Positions 48,028 to 56,287 of a stretch of 64,000 nt of DNA are shown in pieces (the stretch's first letter is position 1; every line of letters starts with the position of its first letter). The stretch lies in assembly GCA_029976005.1 (NCBI GenBank), contig JARKOQ010000100.1, forward strand, positions 1 to 64,000, in the 5' to 3' direction. Origin of the DNA: Aggregatilineales bacterium (GTDB lineage Bacteria > Chloroflexota > Anaerolineae > Aggregatilineales > Ch27). The notes under the pieces were generated by a model. The model made no database searches and was not told where the DNA came from. It saw only the letters and a list, made by a program, of their open reading frames with translations. The position numbers and the translations under genes were made by a program.

Positions 48028-48900
48028 TCATTCTCGCGGCGGCCCCTGCCGGATGCGGGCGCGCATCGCCTCGACGGGCCATTCGCCTTCCCAACTGCCG
48101 CCGAACGAGGTCGGGTGGACGGCCTCGATCCACCAGGTCGCCCCCGCCTCGCGGTAGGCCGCGACCGTCTCGGCCGCGCGCGCCGGGTCGCCGCCCGGCG
48201 TCACCCCCCGGCAGACCAGGTCGAACGGCGCGCCGCTGGAGCGATAGCCCCGGATCAGGTCCCCCACCGCGCGGATGTCCTCCGGCGTGAGGTTGTTGCC
48301 GGGGCGGGGGCCGCCGCCCGGAATCGGGAACGCGCCATCCCAGCGCGCCGCCCGCCGGAAGGGGGCTTTGTTCGGCCAGGTCCCGCCGACCCAGATCGGG
48401 ATGCGCGGCTGCTGGACGGGCGGAGGCAGGAAATGGGCCGCCCGCACCCGGTAATGCGTCCCCTCATAGCTGAACGGCTCGCCGCTCCACAGGCCGGCCA
48501 GTACGTCCAGCGCCTCGTCGAGCATCTGGCCGCGCGCCTTGGGATCGGTTTCCTCGCCCAGGTTGGCCCATTCCGAATCGCGGCCGCTGCCCAGCCCGAC
48601 GCCCAGAATCAGGCGGCCGCCCGACAGCCGGTCGATCGAGACCGTCTCGCGGGCCAGTTTCCAGGGGCGGCGGCGCGGCAGGGGCGTGACCAGCGTCCCG
48701 ATCCGGATACGCCGGGTCTGCATCGCGGCGGCCGTCAGCGCGATCCAGGGATCGACGACGTCGAGCGTCCATTCGCGGGCGACGTGATCCCAGATGAAGA
48801 AGCCATCCCAACCGGCCTGCTCGGCCTCGCGGGCCAGATCCGCCACCACCTGGGCGCTGCCGAAGGGGCCAAAGGGGGCAATGTCAACGCCGTATTTCAT
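48028..48900 (-). CDS. LLM-class flavin-dependent oxidoreductase
   Basis: A 290-residue luciferase-like monooxygenase (bacterial luciferase/F420-dependent reductase superfamily), a TIM barrel that uses FMN or F420. Typical elements are GWDGFFIWDH, IRIGTLVTPLPRRRPWKLARE, SIDRLSGGRLILGVGLG and IPIWVGGTWPNKAPFRRAARWDGAFP. Whether FMN or F420 is used cannot be decided. Ribosome-binding site CAGGAGAGCGCGCG. ACTATA at 48938-48943 (TATAGT on the minus strand) may be its -10 box. It is a single gene, with no clear link to neighbours. Confidence 0.88.
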   Translation of the reverse strand: MKYGVDIAPFGPFGSAQVVADLAREAEQAGWDGFFIWDHVAREWTLDVVDPWIALTAAAMQTRRIRIGTLVTPLPRRRPWKLARETVSIDRLSGGRLILGVGLGSGRDSEWANLGEETDPKARGQMLDEALDVLAGLWSGEPFSYEGTHYRVRAAHFLPPPVQQPRIPIWVGGTWPNKAPFRRAARWDGAFPIPGGGPRPGNNLTPEDIRAVGDLIRGYRSSGAPFDLVCRGVTPGGDPARAAETVAAYREAGATWWIEAVHPTSFGGSWEGEWPVEAMRARIRQGPPRE

Positions 48901-49107
48901 CGCGCGCTCTCCTGAGTCGTCCGCTACACTGAGCCAGACTATAACCCGGCTTCATCCCCCCTGGCGACCTGATTCCTGGCGCTGGCTACCTGAACCCCCT
49001 GGGCCATCCCCCTCGCGGACGCGGCGTTTCGGCTGTTCTGTTCGTTGACGCCGGGTGGGGATCGTGCCACAGTATGAAAGGACGGTCATGTTATCGAGGA
49101 CGACACT

Positions 49108-49311
49108 ATGGCTCGTCAGCAGAAGGTGACTCACGATCAAGCAAATCGCGCCACCCGTGCGGCGCAAACCGGCGAAAAGCTCGACCGGATGCCCCTGGCG
49201 GGCTTTCCGAGAGACGGTCTCCCCTACAGCTACTCCTCCAACAAGCAGTCCGTGCTGGCAGAACTGATCGCCCTCTGGAACGGGTTCTTCAAGCGAGGCA
49301 ACCCGTCGTAG
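49108..49311 (+). CDS. Small hypothetical protein (67 residues)
   Basis: A short hydrophilic protein rich in Ala, Arg, Gln and Ser (MARQQKVTHDQANRATRAAQ...). It has a GAGGA sequence eight bases before the ATG, a candidate promoter TTGACG-17-CACAGT at 49045-49073 and a hairpin right after its stop (49319-49336). It matches no family known to me. These surroundings make it more believable than other short frames, but it could still be non-coding. Confidence 0.5.
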   Translation: MARQQKVTHDQANRATRAAQTGEKLDRMPLAGFPRDGLPYSYSSNKQSVLAELIALWNGFFKRGNPS

Positions 49312-49318
49312 CACGGCG

Positions 49319-49336
49319 GTTCGCTCGATCGCGAAC
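49319..49336 (+). terminator. Hairpin after the small protein gene
   Basis: GTTCGC and GCGAAC flank a 6-base loop eight bases after the stop codon, with a pyrimidine-rich run (CTTTCCCTTTCC) beyond. Confidence 0.5.
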
Positions 49337-49429
49337 GCTTTCCCTTTCCGCCAGTCCAGCCTACCATAGGGGTCTGCGCTGACGTCCTTGTGGCGCGTGC
49401 GACGCGCCTGTTGACTGCGAGGCTGGACA

Positions 49430-50548
49430 ATGACCCCCAAACACGTGAACGCCGGACTATCCCGCCGGGACTTTCTGCGCGTCGCCGGACTGACCGCCGG
49501 AAGTCTGCTGCTCCCTGCCTGCGAGACGAATGGCGCCGGCTTGGCCTACGGAAGCGGCGCTGCTACCAGGGTCGCGCTTGCCCAGGCGGCGACCTACGAC
49601 CGCGCCGCGATCCGCGAGCGGGTCTTTGGGCAAATCGAGGCGCTCGGCGGGCTGGCGGACGTGGTTCACCCCGGCGACAAAGTCGGGATCAAGGTCAACC
49701 TGACCGGCGGGATGTGGTGGGAAAGCCAGACCGGCGTTCCGGCGGTCGACAGCATGTTCACCCACCCGGAAGTGGTGCGCGCCCTGGTGGAAGCGGTGCT
49801 GGAAGCCGGGGCGGGCGAGGTGGTGATCGTCGAGGGCGTGTGGGACGATACGTCCTATGCGGTCGGCTACACCGACATCGCGGCCGACCTGGGGGTGAGG
49901 CTGGTCGACCTGAACGCGCCGCGCCGGGGCGAGTCCTTTATCACCCAGCCGGTGGCCGGGGGCGGGCTGGTCTACGGCGACTTCCTCCTCCACCCCATCC
50001 TGAACGAGATCGACGTGTTCATGTCGGTGGCGAAGATGAAGTGCCACAAGCTGGCGGGAGTCACGCTGTCGATGAAGAACCTGGTCGGCATCACCCCCTT
50101 GCAGCCGTACCAGCCGGTCGGCGGCAGCAACCGCGCCAAACTGCACGGCGACGGGGAAGCCTACCGCGTGCGCCTGCCCAGCGTGATTGTGGACCTGTGC
50201 CGCGCCCGCCCGATCGACTTCGCCCTGATCGACGGCGTGAAGACCTCCGAGGGCGGAGAAGGCCCCTGGATCGAGGGCTGGAACCCGGTCGAGCCGGGCA
50301 TCCTGGTCGCGGGGAAGAATGCCGTGGCGACCGATGCCGTGGCGACCGCCGCGATGGGCTTCGACCCCGGCACGGATGGCTTCGCCGCCGCGCCCTTCCT
50401 GGACTGCCTCAACCACCTGCAACTGGCCCACGAAATGGGCCTGGGGCCGTATCGCCTGGAGCAGATCGAGATCGTCGGGGCCAGTCTGGACGAGGTGCGC
50501 TTCGCGTTCAAGCCCTGCGATACGACCAGGGCGGGAGCGCCGGCCTAG
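49430..50548 (+). CDS. DUF362-domain protein with Tat signal
   Basis: A 372-residue protein with a twin-arginine signal (SRRDFLRVAGLTAGSLLLPAC; RR at 12-13), the Cys fitting a lipobox, so it is likely exported folded and lipid-anchored. The rest is a DUF362 domain: GDKVGIKVNLTGGMWWESQTG, VFMSVAKMKCHKLAGVTLSMKNLVG and the C-terminal NAVATDAVATAAMGFDP. Members of this family often carry an iron-sulfur cluster domain, not seen here. Its biochemical role is unknown. GAGG lies twelve bases before the ATG. It faces the minus-strand ferredoxin-like gene. Confidence 0.85.
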   Translation: MTPKHVNAGLSRRDFLRVAGLTAGSLLLPACETNGAGLAYGSGAATRVALAQAATYDRAAIRERVFGQIEALGGLADVVHPGDKVGIKVNLTGGMWWESQTGVPAVDSMFTHPEVVRALVEAVLEAGAGEVVIVEGVWDDTSYAVGYTDIAADLGVRLVDLNAPRRGESFITQPVAGGGLVYGDFLLHPILNEIDVFMSVAKMKCHKLAGVTLSMKNLVGITPLQPYQPVGGSNRAKLHGDGEAYRVRLPSVIVDLCRARPIDFALIDGVKTSEGGEGPWIEGWNPVEPGILVAGKNAVATDAVATAAMGFDPGTDGFAAAPFLDCLNHLQLAHEMGLGPYRLEQIEIVGASLDEVRFAFKPCDTTRAGAPA

Positions 50549-50647
50549 CGCCGCGCGCCATCCCCTGCCGCCGGACTCTCTGCGAGGCGCGCCGCCGGAT
50601 GGGGGGCGTACCTCGCAAGTCATGGGGTGAAGCCAGGGCGGGCTGGC

Positions 50648-51742
50648 TCAGAGCACGTCCGCCAGGTCGTGACCGCGCGCCTCGGCCCGCTGCGCCTGCC
50701 AGTCGTGCAGCGTCGCGGGGACGGGCTTGATCTCGTGCTCCGGGCGGCGGGCCAGACTCAGCGCACCCTGGTCGCAGTGCAGGACGCACTGCCCGCAGCC
50801 GACGCAGCGCTGCCGGTTGACCGCCATGATCCCGTCCTCATCCAGGGCCAGGGCGTCGAACTGGCACCAGGCGGCGCACGCCTCGCAGCTCGTGCACAGC
50901 GCCGCGTCGACGACGCTCTCGAACGCGGCGCGGGCCACGACGTTCGCCATGCCCAACTCCGCGACCCCGCGCAGAATCCCGCACGAGCACGTGCAGCAGT
51001 TGCAGATGTAGGTGGTGTGATCCTGGCGGTTGCCCACGGTGTGGACGAGGCCCGCCTCGGCGGCCAGACGCAGGGTCGCCAGCGCTTCCTCGTGGGTGAG
51101 GGCGCGCACCTCGCCGGCGTGGTCGAAAGCCCCCGGCACGCTGCTGAAGATCATGCAGACCTCCAGCGGATGCCCGCACGCCTCCCCGATCAGGGCTTTC
51201 TGCTTGCGGCAGATGCACTCGATCACGCCCCAGGCCTTCGCCTGGTCGACGATCGCGGTGGCGCTCTCGAAAGGCTGCACGTCGATGGCGACCGGGATCG
51301 TCTCCCCGATCGGGATCACGCGGTGGAACTGCGGCTCGACGTTCAGCACCGAGGGGAACGCCTTCTTGAAATAGACCTCGATCAGGCGCGCCAGCTCGGC
51401 ATCCAGGCGGGTGTTCTGATTCTCGTAGAAGCCGACCACGAACGGCATCAGCGCGAAGCCCAGCCCACCGGGAGCGCGTCCCACCTCGATCAGGCCGCGA
51501 TTCGCCAGGCTCTTGAGCGTGTCGCGCAGGGCGCGGGCGTCTCCGCCAATCCGGGCCGCGAGGGCCGCCGGTGTTTCCAGCGTCAGGCGGAGCTGGGCCG
51601 CCAGGGCCGCTTCTTCCGGTGTGAACAGGCGCGCCAGCAGGGCCAGCTCCAGCCCGTCCGGGGTGGAGGGGAATCCGTTGGGCAGCGCGTCCAGCCGCGC
51701 CGCCAGCCGCCGGTATTCGTCCGCATATTGAGGAGCCGTCAT
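50648..51742 (-). CDS. 4Fe-4S ferredoxin-domain protein with N-terminal helix-turn-helix-like region
   Basis: A 364-residue cytoplasmic protein. Residues about 40-95 resemble a winged helix (FTPEEAALAAQLRLTLETPAALAARIGGDARALRDTLKSLANRGLIEV). The centre contains scattered cysteines (CICRKQKALIGEACGHPLEVC; CNCCTCSCG), and the C-terminus has two 4Fe-4S motifs, CTSCEACAAWC and CVGCGQCVLHC. This is the architecture of predicted 4Fe-4S-binding proteins found next to redox genes; a redox-sensing regulator or an electron carrier are both possible. The start at 51742 is set by GAAGGATGCGCC. A TATGAT on the minus strand (51803-51808) may be the -10 box. Confidence 0.82.
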   Translation of the reverse strand: MTAPQYADEYRRLAARLDALPNGFPSTPDGLELALLARLFTPEEAALAAQLRLTLETPAALAARIGGDARALRDTLKSLANRGLIEVGRAPGGLGFALMPFVVGFYENQNTRLDAELARLIEVYFKKAFPSVLNVEPQFHRVIPIGETIPVAIDVQPFESATAIVDQAKAWGVIECICRKQKALIGEACGHPLEVCMIFSSVPGAFDHAGEVRALTHEEALATLRLAAEAGLVHTVGNRQDHTTYICNCCTCSCGILRGVAELGMANVVARAAFESVVDAALCTSCEACAAWCQFDALALDEDGIMAVNRQRCVGCGQCVLHCDQGALSLARRPEHEIKPVPATLHDWQAQRAEARGHDLADVL

Positions 51743-51859
51743 GGCGCATCCTTCCGCTTTCTCGTTTGATGTTCCAGGAGCCGCCGGGCGGCGGTTCCTT
51801 CGATCATACAATGGCGTCCCCTGTTTGTGCCAGGGTCTCTCCGGGCAGGCAGGGCAGAA

Positions 51860-52000
51860 AAACAGCGAACCGCCAAGACGCCAGGAACGCCAAGGGAAAA
51901 CGTGGAGAAAGGCAAAAATAGAAAATCTTGCGTCGCGATGGCGCGGAGGTCAAAGGGCTTCCTCGGTGAAGTCTTTCCTCTGCGTTCTCCGCGGTGAGAT
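51860..52000. repeat. CGCCAAGACGCC-type intergenic repeat
   Basis: The stretch begins GCGAACCGCCAAGACGCCAG, repeats GAACGCCAAG, includes AATCTTGCGTCGCGATGGCG and ends TCTGCGTTCTCCGCGGTGAG. Its left and right ends are roughly complementary (CCGCcAAGACGC and GCGTTCTcCGCGG). This matches, from memory, a repeat family found between genes of many unrelated environmental bacteria; its origin is unclear. Confidence 0.6.
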
Positions 52001-52070
52001 GCCTTTTCCGTTTGATGCGATTGCCGTGGGGGTTGGTGCGATTTTATCACCCCCGGCGGTCGATCTGGGG

Positions 52071-52076
52071 TATGAT
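52071..52076 (+). promoter_or_regulatory. Putative -10 box for L,D-transpeptidase gene
   Basis: TATGAT lies 38 bases before the start codon; no convincing -35 is seen at normal spacing. Confidence 0.4.
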
Positions 52077-52113
52077 GGCAGCCCTACGTCCGAGACACGA
52101 CGGAGCAGCGGGT

Positions 52114-53181
52114 ATGTCCAACGTTCGCGTCCTCACGATGCTTGCCGTCCTCCTTGCCGTCCTGGCTGACCTCGCCCCGGCTCACGCCGCCCCGGCGAAT
52201 CCGGCCGCGTTCCAGGCCCTGGCCCAGGGGCATCCCGGCTGCGCGGGCATCACGCGGGAGACGCCGCAGACGCCGGAGTGCGACGCGGTTCTGGCGGCCC
52301 AGCCCTATCCCGACGTGACGCCCATCCCCTTCGATCTCGGCGTGATCGCCGGGCAGGACTTCATCTACTTCGACGCCGACGAGGTGCCGCTGTACGACGG
52401 CCCCGACGGCGAGCAGATCGACACCCTCACCGCCGGACGCAGCACCTATGTCAACGTGCTCCAGACCGACGGCGACTGGGCGGAGATTCGCCCCGGCCGC
52501 TGGGCGTCGCTCGAAAACGCGATCTTCGCCGAGCCATCGACTTTCACCGGCGTGACGATCAACCACATGGAGATGCCCTTCGCCTGGGCGATCTACAATT
52601 TCTGCACGGCGCTGACTCCCGGCGGCCCGCGCGACTGCCAGCAGTCGGGGCGCTTCCGCCGCTACGACCTGATGAATATCTACGCCACGGTGACGGTGGG
52701 CGAGTGGGACTGGCACCTGGTTGGGCCGAAGCAGTGGACGGTGCAGACCAACCTGAGCATCGTGCATCCCACGCCGCCCGCCGTGTACAACTGGCGCTGG
52801 ATCGGGGTGAGCACCTACGAGCAGAACCTCGTAGCCTACCAGACCGACGTGCCGGTGATGGCGACCCTGGTCTCCACCGGCGACATGGATGAGGAGCGCT
52901 GGCACACCGATCCCGGCGTGTACAAGGTCGAGCTGTTCTGGGAAGTCGGCCCGATGGAAGGCGCGGCGGGCAGCGACGCTTTCTACGCGCTCGATCAGGT
53001 GCCGTACCACATGTATTTCAACTGGCGGGAGGCGCTGCACGGCGTCTACTGGCACGACAACTTCGGCTACTACTGGTCGCACGGCTGCGTTAACCTCACG
53101 GTCAGCGACGCCAAATGGCTGTGGGACAACTGGGTGATTATGGGGACGCGCGTCTACGTCTACGACGAGAAGCCGGGCTGA
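52114..53181 (+). CDS. Secreted L,D-transpeptidase (YkuD family)
   Basis: A 355-residue exported protein with a signal peptide (about 1-25, ending APAHA). A SH3-like segment of about 80 residues (VPLYDGPDGEQIDTLTAGRSTYVNVLQTDGDWAEIRPGRW) precedes a YkuD catalytic domain. The catalytic Cys is residue 325 in YYWSHGCVNLTVSDA, with the upstream HDNFG motif that supplies His. Such enzymes form 3-3 crosslinks in peptidoglycan or attach proteins to it. The frame is open upstream to 51994; the ATG at 52114, behind CGGAGCAGCGGGT, is preferred because the signal peptide then begins correctly. A hairpin overlaps its stop codon. Confidence 0.87.
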   Translation: MSNVRVLTMLAVLLAVLADLAPAHAAPANPAAFQALAQGHPGCAGITRETPQTPECDAVLAAQPYPDVTPIPFDLGVIAGQDFIYFDADEVPLYDGPDGEQIDTLTAGRSTYVNVLQTDGDWAEIRPGRWASLENAIFAEPSTFTGVTINHMEMPFAWAIYNFCTALTPGGPRDCQQSGRFRRYDLMNIYATVTVGEWDWHLVGPKQWTVQTNLSIVHPTPPAVYNWRWIGVSTYEQNLVAYQTDVPVMATLVSTGDMDEERWHTDPGVYKVELFWEVGPMEGAAGSDAFYALDQVPYHMYFNWREALHGVYWHDNFGYYWSHGCVNLTVSDAKWLWDNWVIMGTRVYVYDEKPG

Positions 53182-53197
53182 TTCCCCTTCGGGGAAT
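53181..53197 (+). terminator. Terminator after L,D-transpeptidase gene
   Basis: ATTCCCC ttc GGGGAAT, a 7-bp stem with a UUCG-like loop, directly follows the stop codon. Confidence 0.6.
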
Positions 53198-53228
53198 GTT
53201 GAATTATTAATTCTGAATTTTGAATTGA

Positions 53229-53520
53229 AGGTACGATGCCCCGAAGCGCAAACCTGCTGTGGGCAACCCTTCTCCAACAGCGGCTTCGTCGCGGAAGCCC
53301 GCGCGGGTGGCGCGCCATACCATTGTGCGGCTTCGCGGCCGAATCCGGCGTGCGGGCCGAGCATCTCGCCAGCGTGCTGGTGAAAGAAACGTAGGCATGG
53401 CGACCCTGCACGAGTTTCGCGCCAGCCGCCAGGGCGATCGCCAATCCGCGTCTGCAAGCCGCGCTGGAAGGCGCGACGCGCAAGTTCTGGGACCCCGCCG
53501 GCGCGTGATGGACGACCCGG
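53229..53520 (+). pseudogene. Possible remnant of lutA-lutB-like genes
   Basis: Read in changing frames this region gives QRLRRGSPRGWRA..GVRAEHLASVLVKET and then MATLHEFRA followed after a frameshift by AIANPRLQAALEGATRKFW. The first part resembles the C-terminus of LutA-type CCG-domain proteins and the second the N-terminus of LutB-type iron-sulfur proteins, which are adjacent in lactate-utilization operons. No single frame is intact. The assignment is tentative and rests on remembered family patterns. Confidence 0.38.
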
Positions 53521-53711
53521 CCGTCTAAATCTCAGCATACGGGTGATGCATCAGGGGCGTCAACGCTGTTTCACGATAATAGGCCCGGCGCGGACATCCG
53601 CCCAGGAAAACCGCGCGGCCAGGCTGGATCATGCCCGCCCTGACCCTGGCCCTTTGGCAGCAAAGAAGCCCAATCCCTGCTAGAGATGAATCCCCGTTTT
53701 TCACGACCTGC

Positions 53712-53760
53712 TTGACAAACGTGTGAACTGGCTTTATCCTGAAATTGAACCGGTTCAATT
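53712..53760 (+). promoter_or_regulatory. lacI promoter with operator
   Basis: TTGACA (53712-53717), 17 bp, TATCCT (53735-53740), then a perfect 18-bp palindrome AATTGAACCGGTTCAATT (53743-53760) that starts 3 bp after the -10 box and covers the transcription start. It indicates autorepression by the LacI-family product. Confidence 0.85.
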
Positions 53761-53774
53761 ATTCGGAAGGCTTC

Positions 53775-54803
53775 ATGTCCACCATTCGTGATGTTGCACG
53801 CCATGCCGGGGTTTCCGTGGGGACCGTCTCCAACGTCCTGAACGGCAACGCCGCCGTCCGCGAGGAGACTCGCCAGCGCGTGCTGGACGCCATCAAAGCC
53901 TTGAACTTCCACCCGACCGCGGCGGCGCGCAGCCTGAATACCCAGCAGACCAATACGGTCGGGCTGGTGCGCACCGAACTGCGGCCCGAGTCGCCGGGCA
54001 ACGAGCACGACCCGGTTGTCTCCGATCTGATCGACGGCATCAGCGGCGCGGCGGGCAAGACGGGAACCGGGCTGCTGTTCTGGACCACGCCGATCGGGCG
54101 CAACGAGATGGCGCTTTACGAGCGGATCGTCCTGGGGCGGCAGGTGGACGGGATGATCCTGTTCGCCCTGCGCAAGAACGATCCCCGCGTGGCTTTCCTC
54201 AAGGACGTGGACTTCCCGTTTGTCGTGTTTGGACGCACGCGGGAAACGACGGATAGCTGCTGGATCGACGTGGACGGCGCGGCGGGCATCGAAGCCGCCG
54301 TCGACCACCTGGCGGAACTGGGCCACTGCCGGATCGGGTACGTAGCTCCCCCGGCGGAGCAGTATCTGGCCTCGCTGCGCTGGGAAGGGTTCGTGCGCGG
54401 GATGCGCAATCACGGGCTCGAAGTGGACGAAAATCTCGTGTTCGAAGGCGATTTCAGCGAGCGATCGGGGCAGTTGGGGGCGCACTACCTGCTGGATCAC
54501 GTGCGGCCTCCCACCGCGATCATCTGCAACAACGACCGGATGGCCTTTGGCGCGATGCTGGCCGTCCAGTCGCGCGGCCTGAAGGTGGGCAGGGATGTCT
54601 CGGTGGTTGGGTTTGACGATATTCCGCTGGCCCGCTACTGGCCAATCCCCCTGACGACGATCTACCAGCCGACCATTGAAATCGGGGGGCTGCTGTTTAC
54701 GCTGCTCCATTCCGTGATCCAGGGCAGGCCGGATTCCCAGCTCGCCGGGCGGTTGATCAAGCCGGTGCTGCGGGTGCGGCAGTCAACCAGCCGTCCGGCA
54801 TGA
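53775..54803 (+). CDS. LacI-family transcriptional regulator
   Basis: A 342-residue repressor. The N-terminal LacI helix-turn-helix and hinge helix are [27 protein letters not shown] (2-28) and [16 protein letters not shown]; the rest is a periplasmic-binding-like effector domain ([35 protein letters not shown]-like, [22 protein letters not shown]). The start is the ATG at 53775, behind CGGAAGG. An upstream TTG at 53745 lies inside the operator and is rejected. Two copies of TTGAACCGGTTCAA, one in its own promoter and one before the binding-protein gene, make it the likely controller of the dextran operon. Confidence 0.92.
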   Translation: MSTIRDVARHAGVSVGTVSNVLNGNAAVREETRQRVLDAIKALNFHPTAAARSLNTQQTNTVGLVRTELRPESPGNEHDPVVSDLIDGISGAAGKTGTGLLFWTTPIGRNEMALYERIVLGRQVDGMILFALRKNDPRVAFLKDVDFPFVVFGRTRETTDSCWIDVDGAAGIEAAVDHLAELGHCRIGYVAPPAEQYLASLRWEGFVRGMRNHGLEVDENLVFEGDFSERSGQLGAHYLLDHVRPPTAIICNNDRMAFGAMLAVQSRGLKVGRDVSVVGFDDIPLARYWPIPLTTIYQPTIEIGGLLFTLLHSVIQGRPDSQLAGRLIKPVLRVRQSTSRPA

Positions 54804-54814
54804 ATCGACTTTTT

Positions 54815-54842
54815 TTGCCAATGATTTGAACCGGTTCAATAT
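54815..54842 (+). promoter_or_regulatory. Promoter/operator of the dextran operon
   Basis: TTGCCA (54815-54820) and CAATAT (54837-54842) are 16 bp apart, and the 14-bp palindrome TTGAACCGGTTCAA (54826-54839) lies between and over the -10 element. The core is identical to the operator in the lacI promoter. Confidence 0.82.
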
Positions 54843-54920
54843 CAAAGGAGGCCGCAGACCCATTCCAGGTTTCCGTTTTTCGAAGTGGTATTGTGCAGCA
54901 GTGAGTCCAAGGAGCAAAAG

Positions 54921-56156
54921 ATGAAACGCCGGTTGTTCGTGCTGTGCATGGTGCTGGCTCTGGTTCTCCCGCTGAGTGTCGCGCAGGCCCAGGGCGGCGA
55001 GACGGTGACGCTCAGGTTCTGGCACACGTATAACGAAACGTCCACCGAAAATCAGATGCTCGTGGAAACCCTGATCCCGATGTTCGAGGAAGCCCATCCG
55101 AACATCAAGGTCGAGTCCGTTCCCTTCCCCTATGACGACTTCCGCCAGGCGCTCGTGACCTCGATGGCCGGCGGCGAAGGCCCCGACCTCGCCCGCCTGG
55201 ACATCATCTGGTCGCCGGAGTTCGCCGATCTCGGCGCGCTGGCCGCGCTGGACGAGGTCATGCCGGACTTCCAGGAGTTCGCCGACCGCGTCTTCCCCGG
55301 CCCGCTGTCCACCAACTACTACGCCGGGCACTACTACGGCCTGCCGCTGGATACCAACACCCGCGTCTACATGTGGAACCAGACGCTCTACGATCAGATG
55401 GGCATGGAACCGCCCGCGACGATCGATGACATCCGCGCCCTGTGCGATGTGCTGCCGGCCGACACCTATGCTTTCAGCGACGGTGGGACATACGGCTGGG
55501 CCGTGCTGCCCTGGATCTGGAGCTTCGGCGGGGCGATCACCGACCCCGAAATCACGGTCGCGTCCGGTTACGTGAACGGCGAAGCGACGGTCGCTGCTTA
55601 CGAATTCCTGTACGAGATGGTCGACAGCGGTTGCTTCAGCCCGGCCATGCTGGGCGGCGGCCCGGACTCCGGCACCGGCTATTTCACCAACCTGGTGGCC
55701 GGCATCCTGGATGGCCCGTGGATGTTCCCGATCGCCGCGGCGCAATACCCGGACTTTGAAATCCAGACCACGCTGATGCCCGCCGGGGATGGCGGCAGCA
55801 TCTCCGTGGTCGGCGGCGAGAACATCGTGCTGTTCGCCAACTCCGAGCATCCCGAAGAGGCGATGGAATTCCTGCGCTTCACCCAGTCGGTCGACTACCA
55901 GCTCAAGATGTCCGAGACCGCCCAGATCGCGGTCCTGCCGGAGCTGCTGGAAGACCCGTTCTATGTGAATCACCCGTACTTTGGCATCTTCCTGGAGCAG
56001 CTTCAGACCGCCCAGGCCCGCACGCCGCACCCCGCCTGGACCCAGATCGAGGACGTGCTGAGCCAGGCCGGGCAACTCATCCTGCGTGGTGAGATGCCTG
56101 CCCAGGAAGCCCTGGACGCGGCCGCCGAGGAAATCGACGCCCTGCTGGCCGAATAG
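54921..56156 (+). CDS. CUT1 carbohydrate-binding protein
   Basis: A 411-residue receptor of SBP family 1, signal peptide about 1-24 (LSVAQAQ), with no lipobox Cys. The mature part begins GETVTLRFWHTYNETSTENQMLVETLIPMFEEAHPNI. Lobes show ARLDIIWSPEFADLGALAALDEVM and ATGLPLD-like sugar-pocket context (YYGLPLDTNTRVYMWNQTLYDQMG). It lies directly after the LacI operator; ribosome-binding site AAGGAGCAAAAG. Neighbouring permeases, GH66 and GH15 suggest isomaltooligosaccharides as ligand. A hairpin follows the stop before the permease genes. Confidence 0.9.
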   Translation: MKRRLFVLCMVLALVLPLSVAQAQGGETVTLRFWHTYNETSTENQMLVETLIPMFEEAHPNIKVESVPFPYDDFRQALVTSMAGGEGPDLARLDIIWSPEFADLGALAALDEVMPDFQEFADRVFPGPLSTNYYAGHYYGLPLDTNTRVYMWNQTLYDQMGMEPPATIDDIRALCDVLPADTYAFSDGGTYGWAVLPWIWSFGGAITDPEITVASGYVNGEATVAAYEFLYEMVDSGCFSPAMLGGGPDSGTGYFTNLVAGILDGPWMFPIAAAQYPDFEIQTTLMPAGDGGSISVVGGENIVLFANSEHPEEAMEFLRFTQSVDYQLKMSETAQIAVLPELLEDPFYVNHPYFGIFLEQLQTAQARTPHPAWTQIEDVLSQAGQLILRGEMPAQEALDAAAEEIDALLAE

Positions 56157-56173
56157 CGTCACGAATCACGCCT

Positions 56174-56200
56174 GGAGGGGAGAGGGACTCTCTCCCCTCC
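56174..56200 (+). terminator. Intra-operon stem-loop after binding-protein gene
   Basis: A perfect 11-bp stem (GGAGGGGAGAG / CTCTCCCCTCC) with a 5-base loop lies 17 bp after the binding-protein stop and 87 bp before the first permease gene. Confidence 0.72.
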
Positions 56201-56287
56201 GGCACGGGGCGACACGCTCCGAGCGGGTTAGAATTGCGGCGGGACGGGCCGTCTGTGCCCTGGGTGTGTGAGCGAAGGTGGTGAGCG

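Larger units (their letters stand above)
51743..52113. other. Divergent intergenic region with repeat
   Basis: This 371-bp region separates the ferredoxin-like gene from the L,D-transpeptidase gene. It contains the repeat at 51860-52000, divergent TACAAT/TATGAT motifs near 51803-51812 and a -10 box at 52071. No gene is recognised in it. Confidence 0.5.

Noticed and set aside
53745-53774. Upstream TTG start for the LacI gene
   Set aside because: It lies inside the operator palindrome and would add ten residues before the conserved STIRDVA helix-turn-helix start; the ATG at 53775 has a good ribosome-binding site.
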